DNA from: Tetraselmis striata
Lineage: Eukaryota > Chlorophyta > Chlorodendrophyceae > Chlorodendrales > Chlorodendraceae
Direction of reading: 5' to 3'
NCBI GenBank assembly: GCA_006384855.1
Contig: VCJN01000094.1
Coordinates: 50,022-114,021 of the forward strand
Length of the DNA: 64,000 nt
How positions within the stretch are numbered: the first letter of the stretch is position 1; the number at the start of each line of letters is the position of its first letter. A model generated the notes under the pieces. That model was not told the origin of the DNA and searched no databases. It saw only the letters and a list, made by a program, of their open reading frames with translations. Both the position numbers and the translations under genes were made by a program. Below, in pieces: positions 38,566-50,169 of the stretch.

Positions 38566-38799
38566 TTTAGCAAATATTATTCGGCGGCGGCGGCAGTTAG
38601 GTTTCCGGCGCTTGGCCGGTAATTGCTGGACGACGGGTTTGACGCGGTGTTGTCCTCGCTGTCTGAACTTGCAAGGTGATTTGAGTATCAGTTTGGGGCC
38701 GTTTTCCAGCTGCCAGCCGATGCGATGTTATAGTTGGTGTTGCACAGTCACGTAGGTTGCATTCATTTTGTAGCTGTCCCTCATGAGTTACTTGATTGT

Positions 38800-38817
38800 C
38801 CCCCCCCCCCCCCCCCC
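38800..38817. repeat. poly-C tract, 18 nt
   Basis: Just outside the left edge of the ~155 bp satellite. Confidence 0.98.
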
Positions 38818-38859
38818 ACCTCTTGAATTTGCACCTGTCCCGTGGCGCCGGTGTCACGG

Positions 38860-40650
38860 AAACCTTGTTGGTTTCATGGCGATGGCGGCGGAACGAAAAG
38901 CGACGCCACATGTAGCCGGCCGTGTGTATGTGCTACGACAACGTTGGGTGGCGCTTGTTGCCGGCACAGCCGCCCGGTAAGGCTCGCAGCGCCGGTGTCG
39001 AGGAAAGTGTGATGGTTTCATTGTGACGGCGACAGCAATGCAATCGACGCCAGATGTTGCCGGCCGCCAGGTGTTGGACAACAATGGGTGGCACACGCCG
39101 CCAGCCCCGCTGCATGTTGGTGGGATGGTGGGGCTCTGCTCCATTCTCATCACGGGAAGCACGTTGGTTCGAGAGCGATTTTTGCGTCTTAATAGACGAC
39201 GCGTGTTGCCGGCCGCCATGTGTTCATGTCGTTCGACACCGTGCGGTATGCTGCCTCCGCCCCGCGAGCCGCTGATGGCGCGGGGCAGGCGAACGACGCT
39301 ACTATATCGCGAAACATTTCGCGGTTTGAGAGCAATATTGCAGTGGCGAAGCACATAAACGCGTATTCAGCCGGAAACTACCAGGTACCGTGAATCAGCA
39401 CTACCCAAAACTCACGACTGCCACCCATTGCATTGCCATTGTACTGTGCGTGGATGTCGTCACGCACGTTGATGATTGGTTGTCATCCTACCGGCGCCGG
39501 GATCATGGTGGTTTCGGAGTGGACGGCGGCGCAAGGAGCGGCGACGGATACTAGCCGCCGCGACATCCAACCGTAAGCACTTTAACACTAATATCGACCT
39601 ACAGCGACCGCAGTATGTGCAGTGTGTCGCCGCATCATGCCGGTCGACGCGTCATCCACCAAACCCCGAATCCCGCTCGCCACTCGATTATTGTGGCCCG
39701 CGGCGCCAATTAATGTTGCGCGACAGCGTGTTATATTCGGAGCGGCGTGGCGGCGGAGAAGCCCTCGTGTTGCTGACCGCCACGTGTCCAAATAGCGGAC
39801 AGATGTCCGCCGACAACATTGCATGTGTGGCGCGTGCCTCCGGCCCGACCGCCGCATGGTGGCGCACAGCGCCGGTGTCGTCACGAAGCGCGTATTGATT
39901 TTGGAGCAACGGCTGCGGAGAAACAAGCGGCACGCCACATGGTGTTGGCGGCCATGTGACCATGTCCGCCAATGAACAGCATTCGGTGGTGCTTGCCCCG
40001 GCCCCACCGCCCAATGGCGGTGGCGCGCGGCGCCGGCATCTCCCAAAGCGTGTTGGCTTCATTGCGCAGCAGCGGAAAAAGCAAGCGACGCCGCATGTTG
40101 CTTGTCACGATGTGTCCAAGCAAGCGGTCCACGAACGCCGACAATATTCGGTACCTCGTGCCGTCGGCCCAGCCTCCCCCCCCCCCCCCCCCCCCCCCCC
40201 CCCCATGGTGACGCGTTGCGCCGGGGCCGAAGAGCTTGTTGGTTTCGGAGCGGCGGCGGCGGAGAATCAAGCGGCGCCGCATGTTGCTGGCCACCTTATA
40301 TTCATGTCCGCCGGCAACATTGTGTGGCGCGTGCCGCCGGCGGCCCCACCCCCCGATGGTGGCGCACGGCGCCGGTATCACGAAGCGCGTATTATTGTTT
40401 TCGGAGCAACTGCGGCGGAGACGTAAGCGGCGAGCGCCGCATGTTGTTGGCGGCCATGTGTCCATGTCCGCCGGCAACGTTGGGTGGCGCTTACCGCTGG
40501 TCTAAGCGCCATGTTATGGCGCGCGGCTCCAGCGTTGCGGAAAGCGTGTTGGTTTCATTGCGAAGGTGGTGGAAAGACAAAGCGACGCCGCATGTTGCTG
40601 GCCGCCATGTGACCAAACGGTCCATATGAGGGCCGACAATATTCGCTCGG
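38860..40650. repeat. Satellite array, unit about 155 bp, diverged
   Basis: A block like CGACGCCGCATGTTGCTGGC followed by CGCCATGTG recurs near 38905, 39052, 39205, 39775, 39935, 40090, 40277, 40437 and 40590, mostly 147-160 bp apart. Each unit also carries GTTGGTTTC(A/G)T/GAGC..GCGGCGG, a CCGCCG(A/G)CAACATTG block and GGTGGCGC(A/G)CGGCGCCG. The middle (39300-39740) is more diverged and one unit holds a 29-nt poly-C. Open frames across it follow the repeat and are not genes. Confidence 0.85.
40176..40204. repeat. poly-C tract, 29 nt
   Basis: Inside one satellite unit, which explains the longer 187 bp spacing at that place. Confidence 0.98.
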
Positions 40651-41165
40651 TGCCGGGTATCTACATAGAGCATCGTGTATCCGTGTCGCACGACACCGCT
40701 GGGTAGCATGCTACCATCCCAGTCGTCCCGCGGTGGTTTGTGGCGCCGTCTTTGTCTAATGCGTGTGGGTTTTGTAGAAGCGATAACGGTAAGGAAGCAA
40801 GCAATGCTGCTTGATGGCCTACACGTCATCCACCACGCACGCAAAGCATGCCACGTGTTCATAACGGCCCCTACAGTGTCGTCATGTATGCCATGGACAT
40901 GTTGTTTGGAGGTCATTGCGTAGCTAATCGCCGCCCCTTCCGTCCGACGGCGGTGGGCGCGCGGCGCCGTTGATGCGTGACAGAAGCATGCTGATATATG
41001 GGCGCGTGTTGGAGAGATGTCGGTGGTGGAGCATGGGGCACCTTATGGCCGTCCTGCGAACCGTAAATTGGGTTCATGCCGGTGGGCCATATGATAGCAA
41101 GCATGTTTAGCATCAAAGACTATAAGCGGGGATAAAGTTGTAAGAAATTTCAAATTTCAAATATT

Positions 41166-43120
41166 TGTGGATGTGTGGGCCAACCATTTGTGGATGTATG
41201 TAAGGTGTTTGAGCTTGTCAAGCAACGAATTGATTCCTACCATCACTTTTTGAAGCACGGGATGTTGTATCACTTGCGCACACATTCTACTGTGGGAGCG
41301 CACTGCATCAGCCGCTTATTCTCGTCGGAGAGGAGGCAATTTCTCGTGCACATAGTTCGTGCGCCCACCGGGAGGCGAATACCTGCGTGCGGCCGTAAAC
41401 ATGCCAGTCATGCACGGAGCGGAAGCGATACTGCACTGGCTGCTGCTCTGAGAGCTCCCGGAATCACCCCGACCATTGCAAGCTATGCGAACATCAAAAA
41501 ACATGTGTTGTTTTCTAGGATATGCACCAAATGGTGGTCAAGGTCAATAAATTGCAACCATCAATCCCCGCTTGCTTGGAAGTAGAAGGATATGAAGTTC
41601 GAGATTGACAAGTCTGCCATTTACTACTCATCGCTGTCCACATGTCATCGTGCATTTCATCGAAGTGGCTGATATCACCACGTAGTTATTGTAATTGTAA
41701 TTGTAATTGTAAGCGTGGAAAAAATAGTGTGAGGCGCATGGCCGTTTACTTTGCGCATCATCTCGTCAAGGGGCGCGCCTCGAGGCCGATGCTAAGGTAG
41801 CGCGGCGCTCAAGCATGCTACCACCACACCACGTGGAAATCACCATGGACTACAACATGACGAAGTGGGTGGCGCCAATGCTTCGTCGTGAATTCCAGCT
41901 CGAGGGGTTTGGCATGTCTGGCAACATTGCATGGCATGGCGATGTTCATCGTCCGCAAGATGGTCAGCTCATCGGAGCGAAGAAGCAGTGATGGTGAGGA
42001 GGAGATCGACCCCAATGACTATATATGTTATTGAGCCGTACGACGATAACGTCGTGGATGATAAGAAGGAGAATGGGTAGTTATCTCTGCTGTCTTGCCT
42101 CGAGGCAGACGTTTTGACGCACAAGCACCACAATCCAGAGTTCGCCGAGGTCCACACTGTGAGTGATGGAGTTGACTGTTACTATGAAAAAATCCTAGCT
42201 CTAACCATTCCGATGCTCTCGGAGTAGACTGGTGTTTGCGTTCTTGATCATGGAATAGAAGAGGCTCGCATGAACAAGAGATCCTTGGATATGGCCATTT
42301 TAGTATTGTTGGTGAGGCGATAAACCATTCTGCAATTTTGCGGTACGATGGCTGAAAACTTGCATGTTTGTCCATTTGACGCATTTGTGTATGTGATGTT
42401 GCTGCCATAATGAAACCATCCCGCAAGCCCCCATGGCAGGACACAAGTTGCGGGCGGCGTCTCAGATGCGGCTGTGGCGGCGGAAGTTGTGGATTGCATG
42501 CATGCCGGCGACGGATTGCGCAACACCGGCATTTGCATGGAGGTCTGCATAAAGCGCCGCATGCAATGCATGTATGTGCCAAGCTTGACGAGTCAAATGC
42601 TCTGGCGGACTTTCCCATACGATCCATTGCGCATCGGAGATTTGAATACAACGAGCAAGGTGTTTGGATTGGGACGACATTCTTCAAGCACGCAGTCTGC
42701 AGAGATGGATGATAATATGCATGTGCCCGCCGACAAGATGCAGACATCGAGGTTGGTGCTCGAGTGCAGCAAGGGCGCACGGGCGTGCATATCAACGTCG
42801 CATCATTGTGCATGATGGGAAAGGCTTCCAGAAAACAGGGTTCGTAAATATTGAAGCTGGTGTACGTTGTCATGCCGAACTACTATGCTCGCCCGCAACC
42901 ATTGGTGCCACAAGAGCTCATTTTCTGCTCTTCGTTTTGGCAGGTGTCGGCGGTTGTTAGTGTGGATGGTGGCGATGCGCTCACTACATGGCAACGGGCA
43001 TTGTTGAATACTCGCCTTGATCTCATCAGGACCAAACGGAAAGCAACCGCCGACAAGCAGGCCATCAACATGGAAAAGCGGCAGAGGAACGCCAAGGAGC
43101 GCTATAACTACTAGGAAGCA
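41166..43120 (+). pseudogene. Decayed DDE transposase (KDZ/Zisupton-like pattern)
   Basis: Read across frames on the plus strand. About 41825-41990 gives MDYNMTKWVAPMLRREFQ...GNIAWHGD, resembling the (W)DY.. KLLPR.. RE.. FG. GxSWHG block. About 42020-42290 gives NVVDDKKENG, then VHTVSDGVDCYYEKILALTI, then TGVCVLDHGIEEA and NKRSLDMA, resembling the HHSDD...SDNAGCYHS...SEP..GK..CD catalytic core of KDZ-type transposases. A basic coiled-coil-like tail (NTRLDLIRTKRKATADKQ) ends at 43114. Two in-frame stops fall inside the core, and the SDN and EPxxGK residues are altered. The DDE nature is fairly clear; the superfamily name is tentative. Confidence 0.5.
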
Positions 43121-43369
43121 CTCACAATCCGTGAGTTGAAGGTAGCATAGGACACTAGTGCCCTATCAAAGGTTGCAATCGTTTTCATGTATATATGTAT
43201 TTGCATGCCGCATGCTGTGAAGTTATCGTATGTATCATTGTTAATTGTTGCACAGTCTGCGTCTCATTGATATTCATAACGCATATCCTCCGGGAAATGA
43301 CGATTATGAATGCAATCATAATGTTGTTTCCCTCGTCCCCCCGTGTACATAATATATAAGTTCTCGGTG

Positions 43370-43657
43370 GAACATCACATGGAAGGCGACGGCTGCCCAA
43401 ATGGCGGAACCAATCCTTTTCGCGGCATCATGCATAAGCTGAACAATGGGAAAGAGACAATGTCACCACCGTACGCCAAAGAATGCGACGTGATCACGAT
43501 GATTGTCGTTGCTCGAGAGAGCCGTCTTCGTCAAGTTGTCAAGCGACACATAATTGGGCATGGCGGTGAAGTAGGATCGGGTGCTACCGAGCTCAAGCAA
43601 TTCCTGGAGGCGCTTCCGCAGGAGGAGAGGACAACAGAGGCCGCAACAAATGGGTAG
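43370..43657 (+). CDS. Small ORF of unknown function next to transposase relic
   Basis: Encodes about 96 residues from the ATG near 43379 (MEGDGCPNGGTNPFRGIMHK), rich in charged residues, ending TAG at 43657. No family recognised. It may be a second ORF of the same transposon or chance. Confidence 0.2.
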   Translation, partial: EHHMEGDGCPNGGTNPFRGIMHKLNNGKETMSPPYAKECDVITMIVVARESRLRQVVKRHIIGHGGEVGSGATELKQFLEALPQEERTTEAATNG

Positions 43658-43848
43658 TCTTGCATGAGCGGTGAAATTGAAATTGAAATTGATTACACCG
43701 TGCTAGCCGCCTGCTTGCTCTCCGCCGCTCACACTGAGTCGTTCTTAGGGCCTGCCATCTATAACCATGGTTGGCAACACATATAATGTAATTACAGCTC
43801 AAGCTTCCAGCCATCCTCATCTTCTGTTTCGAAGCCCCGCCTCCTTAG

Positions 43849-43922
43849 TGTAAGGATATGTACCACACAAATCCCCTATGTGGGTACCCAGTGCTTGGTG
43901 CGTTTTGCGCGGTATCCTTACA
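43849..43922 (+). mobile_element. 74-bp hairpin (MITE-like) repeat, copy 1
   Basis: Ends are perfect 10-bp inverted repeats, TGTAAGGATA and TATCCTTACA. The inner part has CACA...TGTGGGTACCCA. A second copy in the same direction lies at 44107-44179. Confidence 0.75.
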
Positions 43923-43929
43923 GTTGGTG

Positions 43930-43972
43930 CTTCGACGCACGCATTGGATCCGGGTTCGATCCCGCGGAGAAA
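43930..43972 (+). other. tRNA-like segment between the hairpin repeats
   Basis: GATCCGGGTTCGATCCCGCG resembles a T-arm/B box. No complete tRNA fold is present, so it may be a SINE or pseudo-tRNA remnant. Confidence 0.3.
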
Positions 43973-44074
43973 CATATAATATATATGATATCCCGCAATG
44001 ATGGACGACCCGTCCAATGCGGATCGCCACCGAATCCAGGCCGAAACGTTGCTGGAGGAGGTCCTCCATCCTAT

Positions 44075-44091
44075 GGGGGGGGGGGGGGGGG
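44075..44091. repeat. poly-G tract, 17 nt
   Basis: Directly before the second hairpin repeat. Confidence 0.97.
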
Positions 44092-44106
44092 TTAGGGGGG
44101 GTGGAG

Positions 44107-44179
44107 TGTAAGGATATGTACCACACAAATCCCCATGTGGGTACCCAGTGTCCGGTGCATTTTGCGCGGTATCCTTACA
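44107..44179 (+). mobile_element. 73-bp hairpin (MITE-like) repeat, copy 2
   Basis: Same ends and orientation as 43849-43922, with one deletion and four or so substitutions. Confidence 0.75.
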
Positions 44180-46867
44180 CTTAGTTCCATCACGTGATCA
44201 GTAACGGTGTTATTTTCCGAATATCTACGCGGGCAGTCGCCAGTTCGAGCGACAACCGCTAACTGGGAGTACATGAATTACTAATGCAATAATCCACCAC
44301 CCCCGAAAAATTAAGGCTTTCACGTTCCATCAGTAATGCACCGGTGCCGTGCAATTTACGGCCGCCGTGCTGTGTCTTGCTTGGCTCCACCTGCCGACAT
44401 CGCTGAAACTATCCCGCAGATCGCGGCGCTGATCGCCCCACTAAGCCGGTTGTGGCGGTCCGCCAGCCTCGGCCGCGGTCCCCCGATGCTGCCGCCATGC
44501 ATCTCGCCCGCATGGGCTCTTGCGGTAGGATCCCCGAGGGAGACTGCAGGGCTGGAGGGGAAAGCCCCCCCCCCCCCCCCCCCCCCCCCTCCGTGTCCGC
44601 GTGTCGTCGCTCCGTTGTCAGAAGGCCGGTCTTGCCGCCGCAACGCGCCTCGTCGTTGTAGCCACCCTTCCTGGGCCAGACCGGGCTAGCCGCCAGGTGA
44701 CTCCCCCCGTTGCCTGCCCGCGACTCCCTTAGGGCACTCCGGTTCCTGTCAAATGCCCTATGAGTCGCTGCCGTTAATTAGTTTAGAGGCGTATGGGTGA
44801 GTTGGCGCCCGTAGTTCAGGACACATGTACGGCAGCGGTGGTGTCAGCACTGTTAGAGTGGGTTGGGGCGGCCGGCTCCCTAATGAACAAGGACTGCGTT
44901 TCCGCTGTTCTTGTGCCGGGAGGCGCAGACCCCCTTTTGCCAGCCACCGCGCGCCGCCTCACCTGCACAGCGCGCTGGAGGGTGCCAGCCCCGCGCTCCC
45001 GGTCCCAGCTCTGCAGCTTGCTGTGCTTTTCGATGTTGGTGAAGAGGATGGTCACTTTGTCTCCCGTCTCCTCGCGCTCGCCGCCCTCGCCCCTTCTCAC
45101 CGTGCGGCTGAGAGTTTTCCGGGTGTTTCGAACGAGTCGGCCGCAGGTTGCTGCCGAACACTCCGCAGTATTAAGCCGGGATTCGAGTGATTCACGGGTG
45201 GAACACGTACGCGGGTGGTGGACCCAAGGGGGGGGGTACGCTGGATATTCTGCATATCGGTCGCGGGTCGTACCGAAGTACGAGAACACTCGAACAACTC
45301 TCGCGCGAGTATGCCGCCCCGCCGTTAAAGTCGTACACACCCCCTCCCCATCGCCGTAGGCGGATCTCGGAGAGGCCCACGCAAGGCAAGCCGAGGTCGT
45401 ACATTAAATATTTTAGGATCCCCCCGTACATGGTTGCTGCCCGGCGGCGCCAACAGGCGCTACTGGGACTACGAGCGTAGAATTATTTGAACATCCCACG
45501 ACGGGGAGGTCGTCGCAGGATCCGAGGATCAACGGCAACCGACCTCCCCGCTCAGCCCCCTGCCGCACTCAGCCGGGTACATGTCTTAGGACTTACCAAC
45601 GCCCATCACGTGGAGGTGAGGGTGGTGCCGTCATGCCTGCCGCACCTGTGATCCTCCGCTCCTGGTGGGCCGCTGTCTGGATGCGGGCGCCTGGGCGGTG
45701 ATGATGTGGCAGATGCTCTTGCCTACGGCAATCATGGCGAGGTACTGCTCTCAAACGGGATGAGGTACTTGTGACCCGTCACGCCTGCCGGAGCGTGCAT
45801 GAATATATAAGAAAGGCGGAAAGGGAAAGACTATCTACACCGAGCTCCAGATCAATTTTCTGGACTACGCGTTTATTGCACGCGGGCGGGTGGAGCACAA
45901 GGGTGCGAATATGTTTGCCTCAGAAGCCGTCACCGCCATGAAGTCATTTTGAACAAATCATGGCTACACGATATATGGTTGCAAGCCGCAGTCTGGCTTT
46001 GGCCTACACTGCGCGTGCCCATCCACCGTGCCCATGGATGGAAAAGGCAACAACCTCCAACCTCGTGCACAATGCTTCTGAACTCCAACACCCGATGGAA
46101 TAATGCGCATGTTCCGTGGTCCGGAGCTACTATTGGAGCATTGGTCCTTCCGTACACAACTAGTTCTCAAGCCAAAAAATGCCTTGATTGTAAGTTCGTT
46201 CAAAAGTGGCAAGCAGTAGTCGAAAAGAATGTAGTAATAAAAGATGCTGCTGTATATATTAGCGGAGCTCATCATTGCAAACGTCGATGAGGAGCTGGCA
46301 GAGGCTATCGTAGTTGACAAGTACCTGTCACGGGTGTAAAGGAAAACAAAGCAAAATTTACCTACCACTATGGCGTCTCTGCCAATCACCTTTGGCGGCC
46401 CGATCCGCGGCGTCCCCACGTCCCTAGAGGGGGCTGGAGATTAGGCCACGCGTTGACCGTTGACCGCCCATCCGCAGCCAAAACCTATTGTCCGGAAAAT
46501 CTCACACCTCTCATGGACCTCTGCTTATATCGCCAAGCGCGCGCTTTGCACCAGCGGCTGAATAATTTAAAATATAGATATTAATAGGCAGACGGCCCGG
46601 CTGTTCTTATGGTGATCTATGCGGCGACGTTGTTGAGGCCCTCTCCTGCCGCGGTATCACATAGCGACTATATGTAGCGTTTAAAACCTGCCCCCTGCTG
46701 TGAGCTCGGAGTTGCCACAATCGCGTGCTCTGTCAGTAAGCAAGAGCTCATTCATCGCCCCCCACCGCGACTGCATGAGGAGGTCTGGCGTGTGGGCTCC
46801 TAGGGCAGAGTAGGCGGGCCTGGCGCCGACACTCGCGACGAAGAATATATAACACATACAACACAGG
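44180..46867. other. Accessory DNA and RAD51B upstream region
   Basis: Holds a 25-nt poly-C (44565-44589) and scattered frames. A minus-strand peptide near 45058-45005 recalls nucleotidyl cyclases (see findings). A plus-strand piece at 45840-45940 (ELQINFLDYAFIARGRVEHK) looks like decayed coding DNA of unknown type. The RAD51B promoter should lie within about 46560-46867. Confidence 0.4.
44565..44589. repeat. poly-C tract, 25 nt
   Basis: In non-coding accessory DNA. Confidence 0.98.
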
Positions 46868-49291
46868 ATGTCGTCGCGCGCCCTGTCTCGCTGCGGCATC
46901 TCGGAGGGCAGCCCGACACTGGGCCGCCTGGTGGCGCGGGGGGTGCACACGGCAGCACAGCTGCTGCGGCAGTTCAGCGCCCTGGAGCTGAGCGAAGCGC
47001 TGGACCTCTCGCCCGCCGAGGCTGCCGCGCTGTTGCGCACCGTCAGCGGCGCCATCTGCCCGCCCGCCCGCCGCGCCTCCGACTTGCTGAGCTCCGCCAC
47101 CGGGCGGCGTGCTTCCGTTGGCCTGCCTGCGCTCGACGCCGCTCTGCGCGGTGGACTGCCGGGTGGTGCGCTTACAGAATTGGTCGGGCCAGCAGGCGTT
47201 GGCAAAACGCAGGCAAGTCGACACTCTCACTCATTCATAACACAAAGGGAGAATCAATCTAGTCACCCTATCTGCTGCACGCACCAAGGAGTTGCAGTGG
47301 AGTCCTCAACGCGTGGTACATATTGGTACCTTAGACATAGCTGTGGAGGCTCAACGTGCCTTTGGCAGCTGCTGGATGTTTCTTGCCACAACCACCAGGG
47401 CTCACCCATTCTTCTAGAGCTCCGCTTGCGCCTTTCTGCAGCTGCATCTGGCGCACTTTCCGATGACGGTGTATCACTCACATACTCGCCTCAATATCCA
47501 GAATATCACCGCTTGTGGCTCGCTAGACCTCGGCCTCATTCTCAGTTAAACGATGCGCCTCAGGGAAGGCGTTTCAAGTACCTATTCATACAGCATTGAT
47601 GGCTTCATGATATACACCCCTCTACAGCAGAAGCGCACCTGAAACACTGCCGGTTGTGCACAGGCGTGCCTCCAAGCGGCTGCGCGCTCTGTCACAGAAG
47701 TCAACACCGTCATCTACATCGACACCGAGAACAAGTTCAACTCGCATCGCTTCCTGCAGATCGCGGAAGCGCAGATCGCAGGCGGCGGCGTGCCACAAGA
47801 GGAGGCGAACGCGCAGGCGCGGGCAGCTCTGCAGGTACCAGGCCGCCACGTTACGACGAACTCAGTGCCGTTATCGTGTTTATCTGCCGCGCCCGCCTAA
47901 GTACAGCTCACGATGAAAAGCCCATGCTTGATGTTCAGAAACTTATTTTGACTTTGTGCGTGTGTGTGTCATGATGATGCCGATGATGGCGCGCCCACAC
48001 AATCAAGCGGATCATTCTGATTAAAGTGACAACGCTGGAGGACATGCTGCAGCGCGTTGGCATGCTCGAGGCGCCTTGCATCGATCACAACGTGCGCCGG
48101 CCCGCCGTCACGCGCTCTGCCCCTGCAGGACAGCCTGCTTTGGGACACATACTTCACTTCGGGCGCGCCTTGTGGTGCTGACCGCCGCCTTATGGCGCGC
48201 AGGTGGTGCTTATCATCGTGGACTCCATCGCGCACCTCGCACGCACCAACCCGCGTGGAGAGTCATTTGGGGTGCAGGTGAGCTGATCCCCACAGGGCAG
48301 GGTGTGGCCTGAGCGTCCACCAGCATCGCGCCTCACGCCAATTGCAATGATGCGGTCTCCGGTTTTGACCTCGGCGTACTGGCCTACAGCCACTTGATTT
48401 TCTTGCCACATGGAGATCAGACCACACTGATGGCAGGTTCCCGCTCTTCTGCCCTTGCCGCCCATCAGGACATGCTGGGGCAGATTGCCGCCAGCTTTAA
48501 GAAGCTCTCCGAAGCGCTGGATGTTCCCGTGATGGTCGTCAATCAGGTGGGGCGCTCCGCCGCATGTGCCCATCTTACCGGCAACAACACAAGTGTCATT
48601 GCTTCGTGTCGCCGTGTAGCGCGGATCCCGGGCTCAGCTGTGGACTCTTGTTGGTGCGCGCCGTAGGTGAGCGCCCGGTTTGGGCCGGCGCTGTCCCACG
48701 GAGGCAGGATGCAGGGGCCAGGACCACCTGGCGACCGCCCGTCCAACGCACCATTGGGCGCAGCGCTGGGCACCGCATGGGCTCACGCCATCAACACACG
48801 GTGCGCGCCGCCTCGCGGCCGCAGCGCTCAGCTGCGGAGTGACAATCCTCCGCTTGATACAAATGCCGACAGTGCTCAATGGGCGTGCACCTCTGGCGAC
48901 CCCCTCACGTCCCCTGTATGGTGTTTGGGAGCCACCAGGCTAACATAGAAGATATGTTCTTTTGGGGGTACATGACATTGTGCCGAATCCTTGGTGCTTG
49001 CAGGCTGGTGATGGAGGCTGAGCATGGGCGCAACAGATCCATAAGACTGGCCAAGTCGCCCACCGCGCCGTGCATAACCATCCCGTACAGGTGCCGGCCT
49101 GCGCTCATGCAGGCTCAGGCATGGGCGTACTGCAGCCGTCTGCTGCTCCCACGCTCTGACGCCACGCCCCCGCATGGCGGCCCCACAGGATCACGGAGGC
49201 GGGCCTGGTGGTCGACGACAGCCGAGGCCGGCTGCCAAGCATCATGGCCGGCGGCAGCTGCCTGGATGGAGACATCGCAAACGACTTCTGA
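46868..49291 (+). CDS. RAD51B: RAD51 paralog RAD51B (homologous recombination)
   Basis: Eight exons give 374 codons plus TGA in one frame: 46868-47212, 47664-47834, 48008-48091, 48203-48277, 48421-48546, 48667-48800, 49004-49090, 49189-49291. Intron 1 uses a GC donor (GCAAGT). An N-terminal helical domain is followed by Walker A GPAGVGKTQ. Then come VIYIDTENKFNSHR, Walker B VVLIIVDSIAHLART, DVPVMVVNQV, GTAWAHAINTR and IRLAKSPTAPC. The C-terminus ITEAGLVVDD matches the RAD51B ending. RAD51B works in the BCDX2 complex, binding single-stranded DNA at broken forks and helping RAD51 loading in the nucleus. The choice of RAD51B over RAD51C/XRCC3 rests on the N-terminus (SRCGIS) and the AW-HAINTR block. 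It is convergent with the EamA transporter gene. Confidence 0.92.
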
Positions 49292-50169
49292 GCGCCATGT
49301 GTCACTCTGCTGGGAGCGCCATTCCGAGCCGCCGCGCTGCCTTGCCTATATACCTGGCCTCTGTGAGCTATGCCATGGTGAGCCATTACGCGCAACGCGT
49401 GGATCCACTCTGCTGACATGCATACGTACATGCATACAGACAAGCGCTTGCACTCTCTGGTACCTGCGCAGGGGTGGATGGATGCGAGGTTTGTGTGTTT
49501 GAGTGCACGTGTATGAGGCCACATGTTTTCATCCCACATGATATCTCCCGCTGACGTTGCTGATGTGTTGTTGCTCTCCCTGTGCGCCCTCCCTTCCTTT
49601 CTCTGTACAGCAAGGCAGGGAATACTGATACCCTCTGGCGTTGTACACGCATGTGGATATGGTGCGTGCGTGCCACAGAGAATGGAAGAAAGAGGCACTC
49701 GCCAGCATGGCGCAGAGCGTCCTCGGGCGCCTGCTAGTACAAGGGCATCGTCTTAGTACCACTGGACTGTGACTGCTCCTAGAGCGCGGTCACAAGGATC
49801 TCAAGCAAGGTCCTCACACTGTGGCCATCCCCTTCTGTCAGATAGCAAACAACGCCGCTCAACGTCATCCGTTGCGGCATCTGATGCGAACAACTTTCCA
49901 CAGCAACCACAGCGAGGTGTCGGAGGGGCGGATGCCTCCAGAAGCTGAGCGGCCCAAGCATGGAAAACCGCAGAATAATTGTTACAGAGTTTATAAGTAC
50001 ACACGCAGCGCACCCGCCTGGCAAGTGAAATACAGTACTTGCCCAGGGCTATTCGGAGCCGCGATGTGGAGGCTAAGCTACTATCTCCAGCTGGGAGCAA
50101 ATCTGTCGCCACAAATGGGCCTAATTATGCTTATTTTGAAATCTACCTGCAAATCCGCCTGGGGCAGGA
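49292..50169. other. Convergent intergenic region, no gene seen
   Basis: Lies between the stops of RAD51B and the transporter. Open frames near 49386-49760 on the minus strand lack motifs. A TTACA at 49982-49986 may serve the transporter. Confidence 0.5.
49982..49986 (-). terminator. TGTAA polyadenylation signal (transporter)
   Basis: TGTAA on the minus strand, 184 nt past the stop codon at 50170. Confidence 0.45.

Noticed and set aside
39854-40629. Long frames on both strands at 38.9-40.7 kb
   Set aside because: They follow the periodicity of the satellite and include a translated poly-C; no start, splice or family evidence.
42028-42873. 281-codon minus-strand frame
   Set aside because: It is antisense to the transposase blocks on the plus strand and has no motif.
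45830-46290. Plus-strand pieces with ELQINFLDYAFIARGRVEHK
   Set aside because: Looks like decayed coding DNA but is broken after about 40 codons and I could not name a family.
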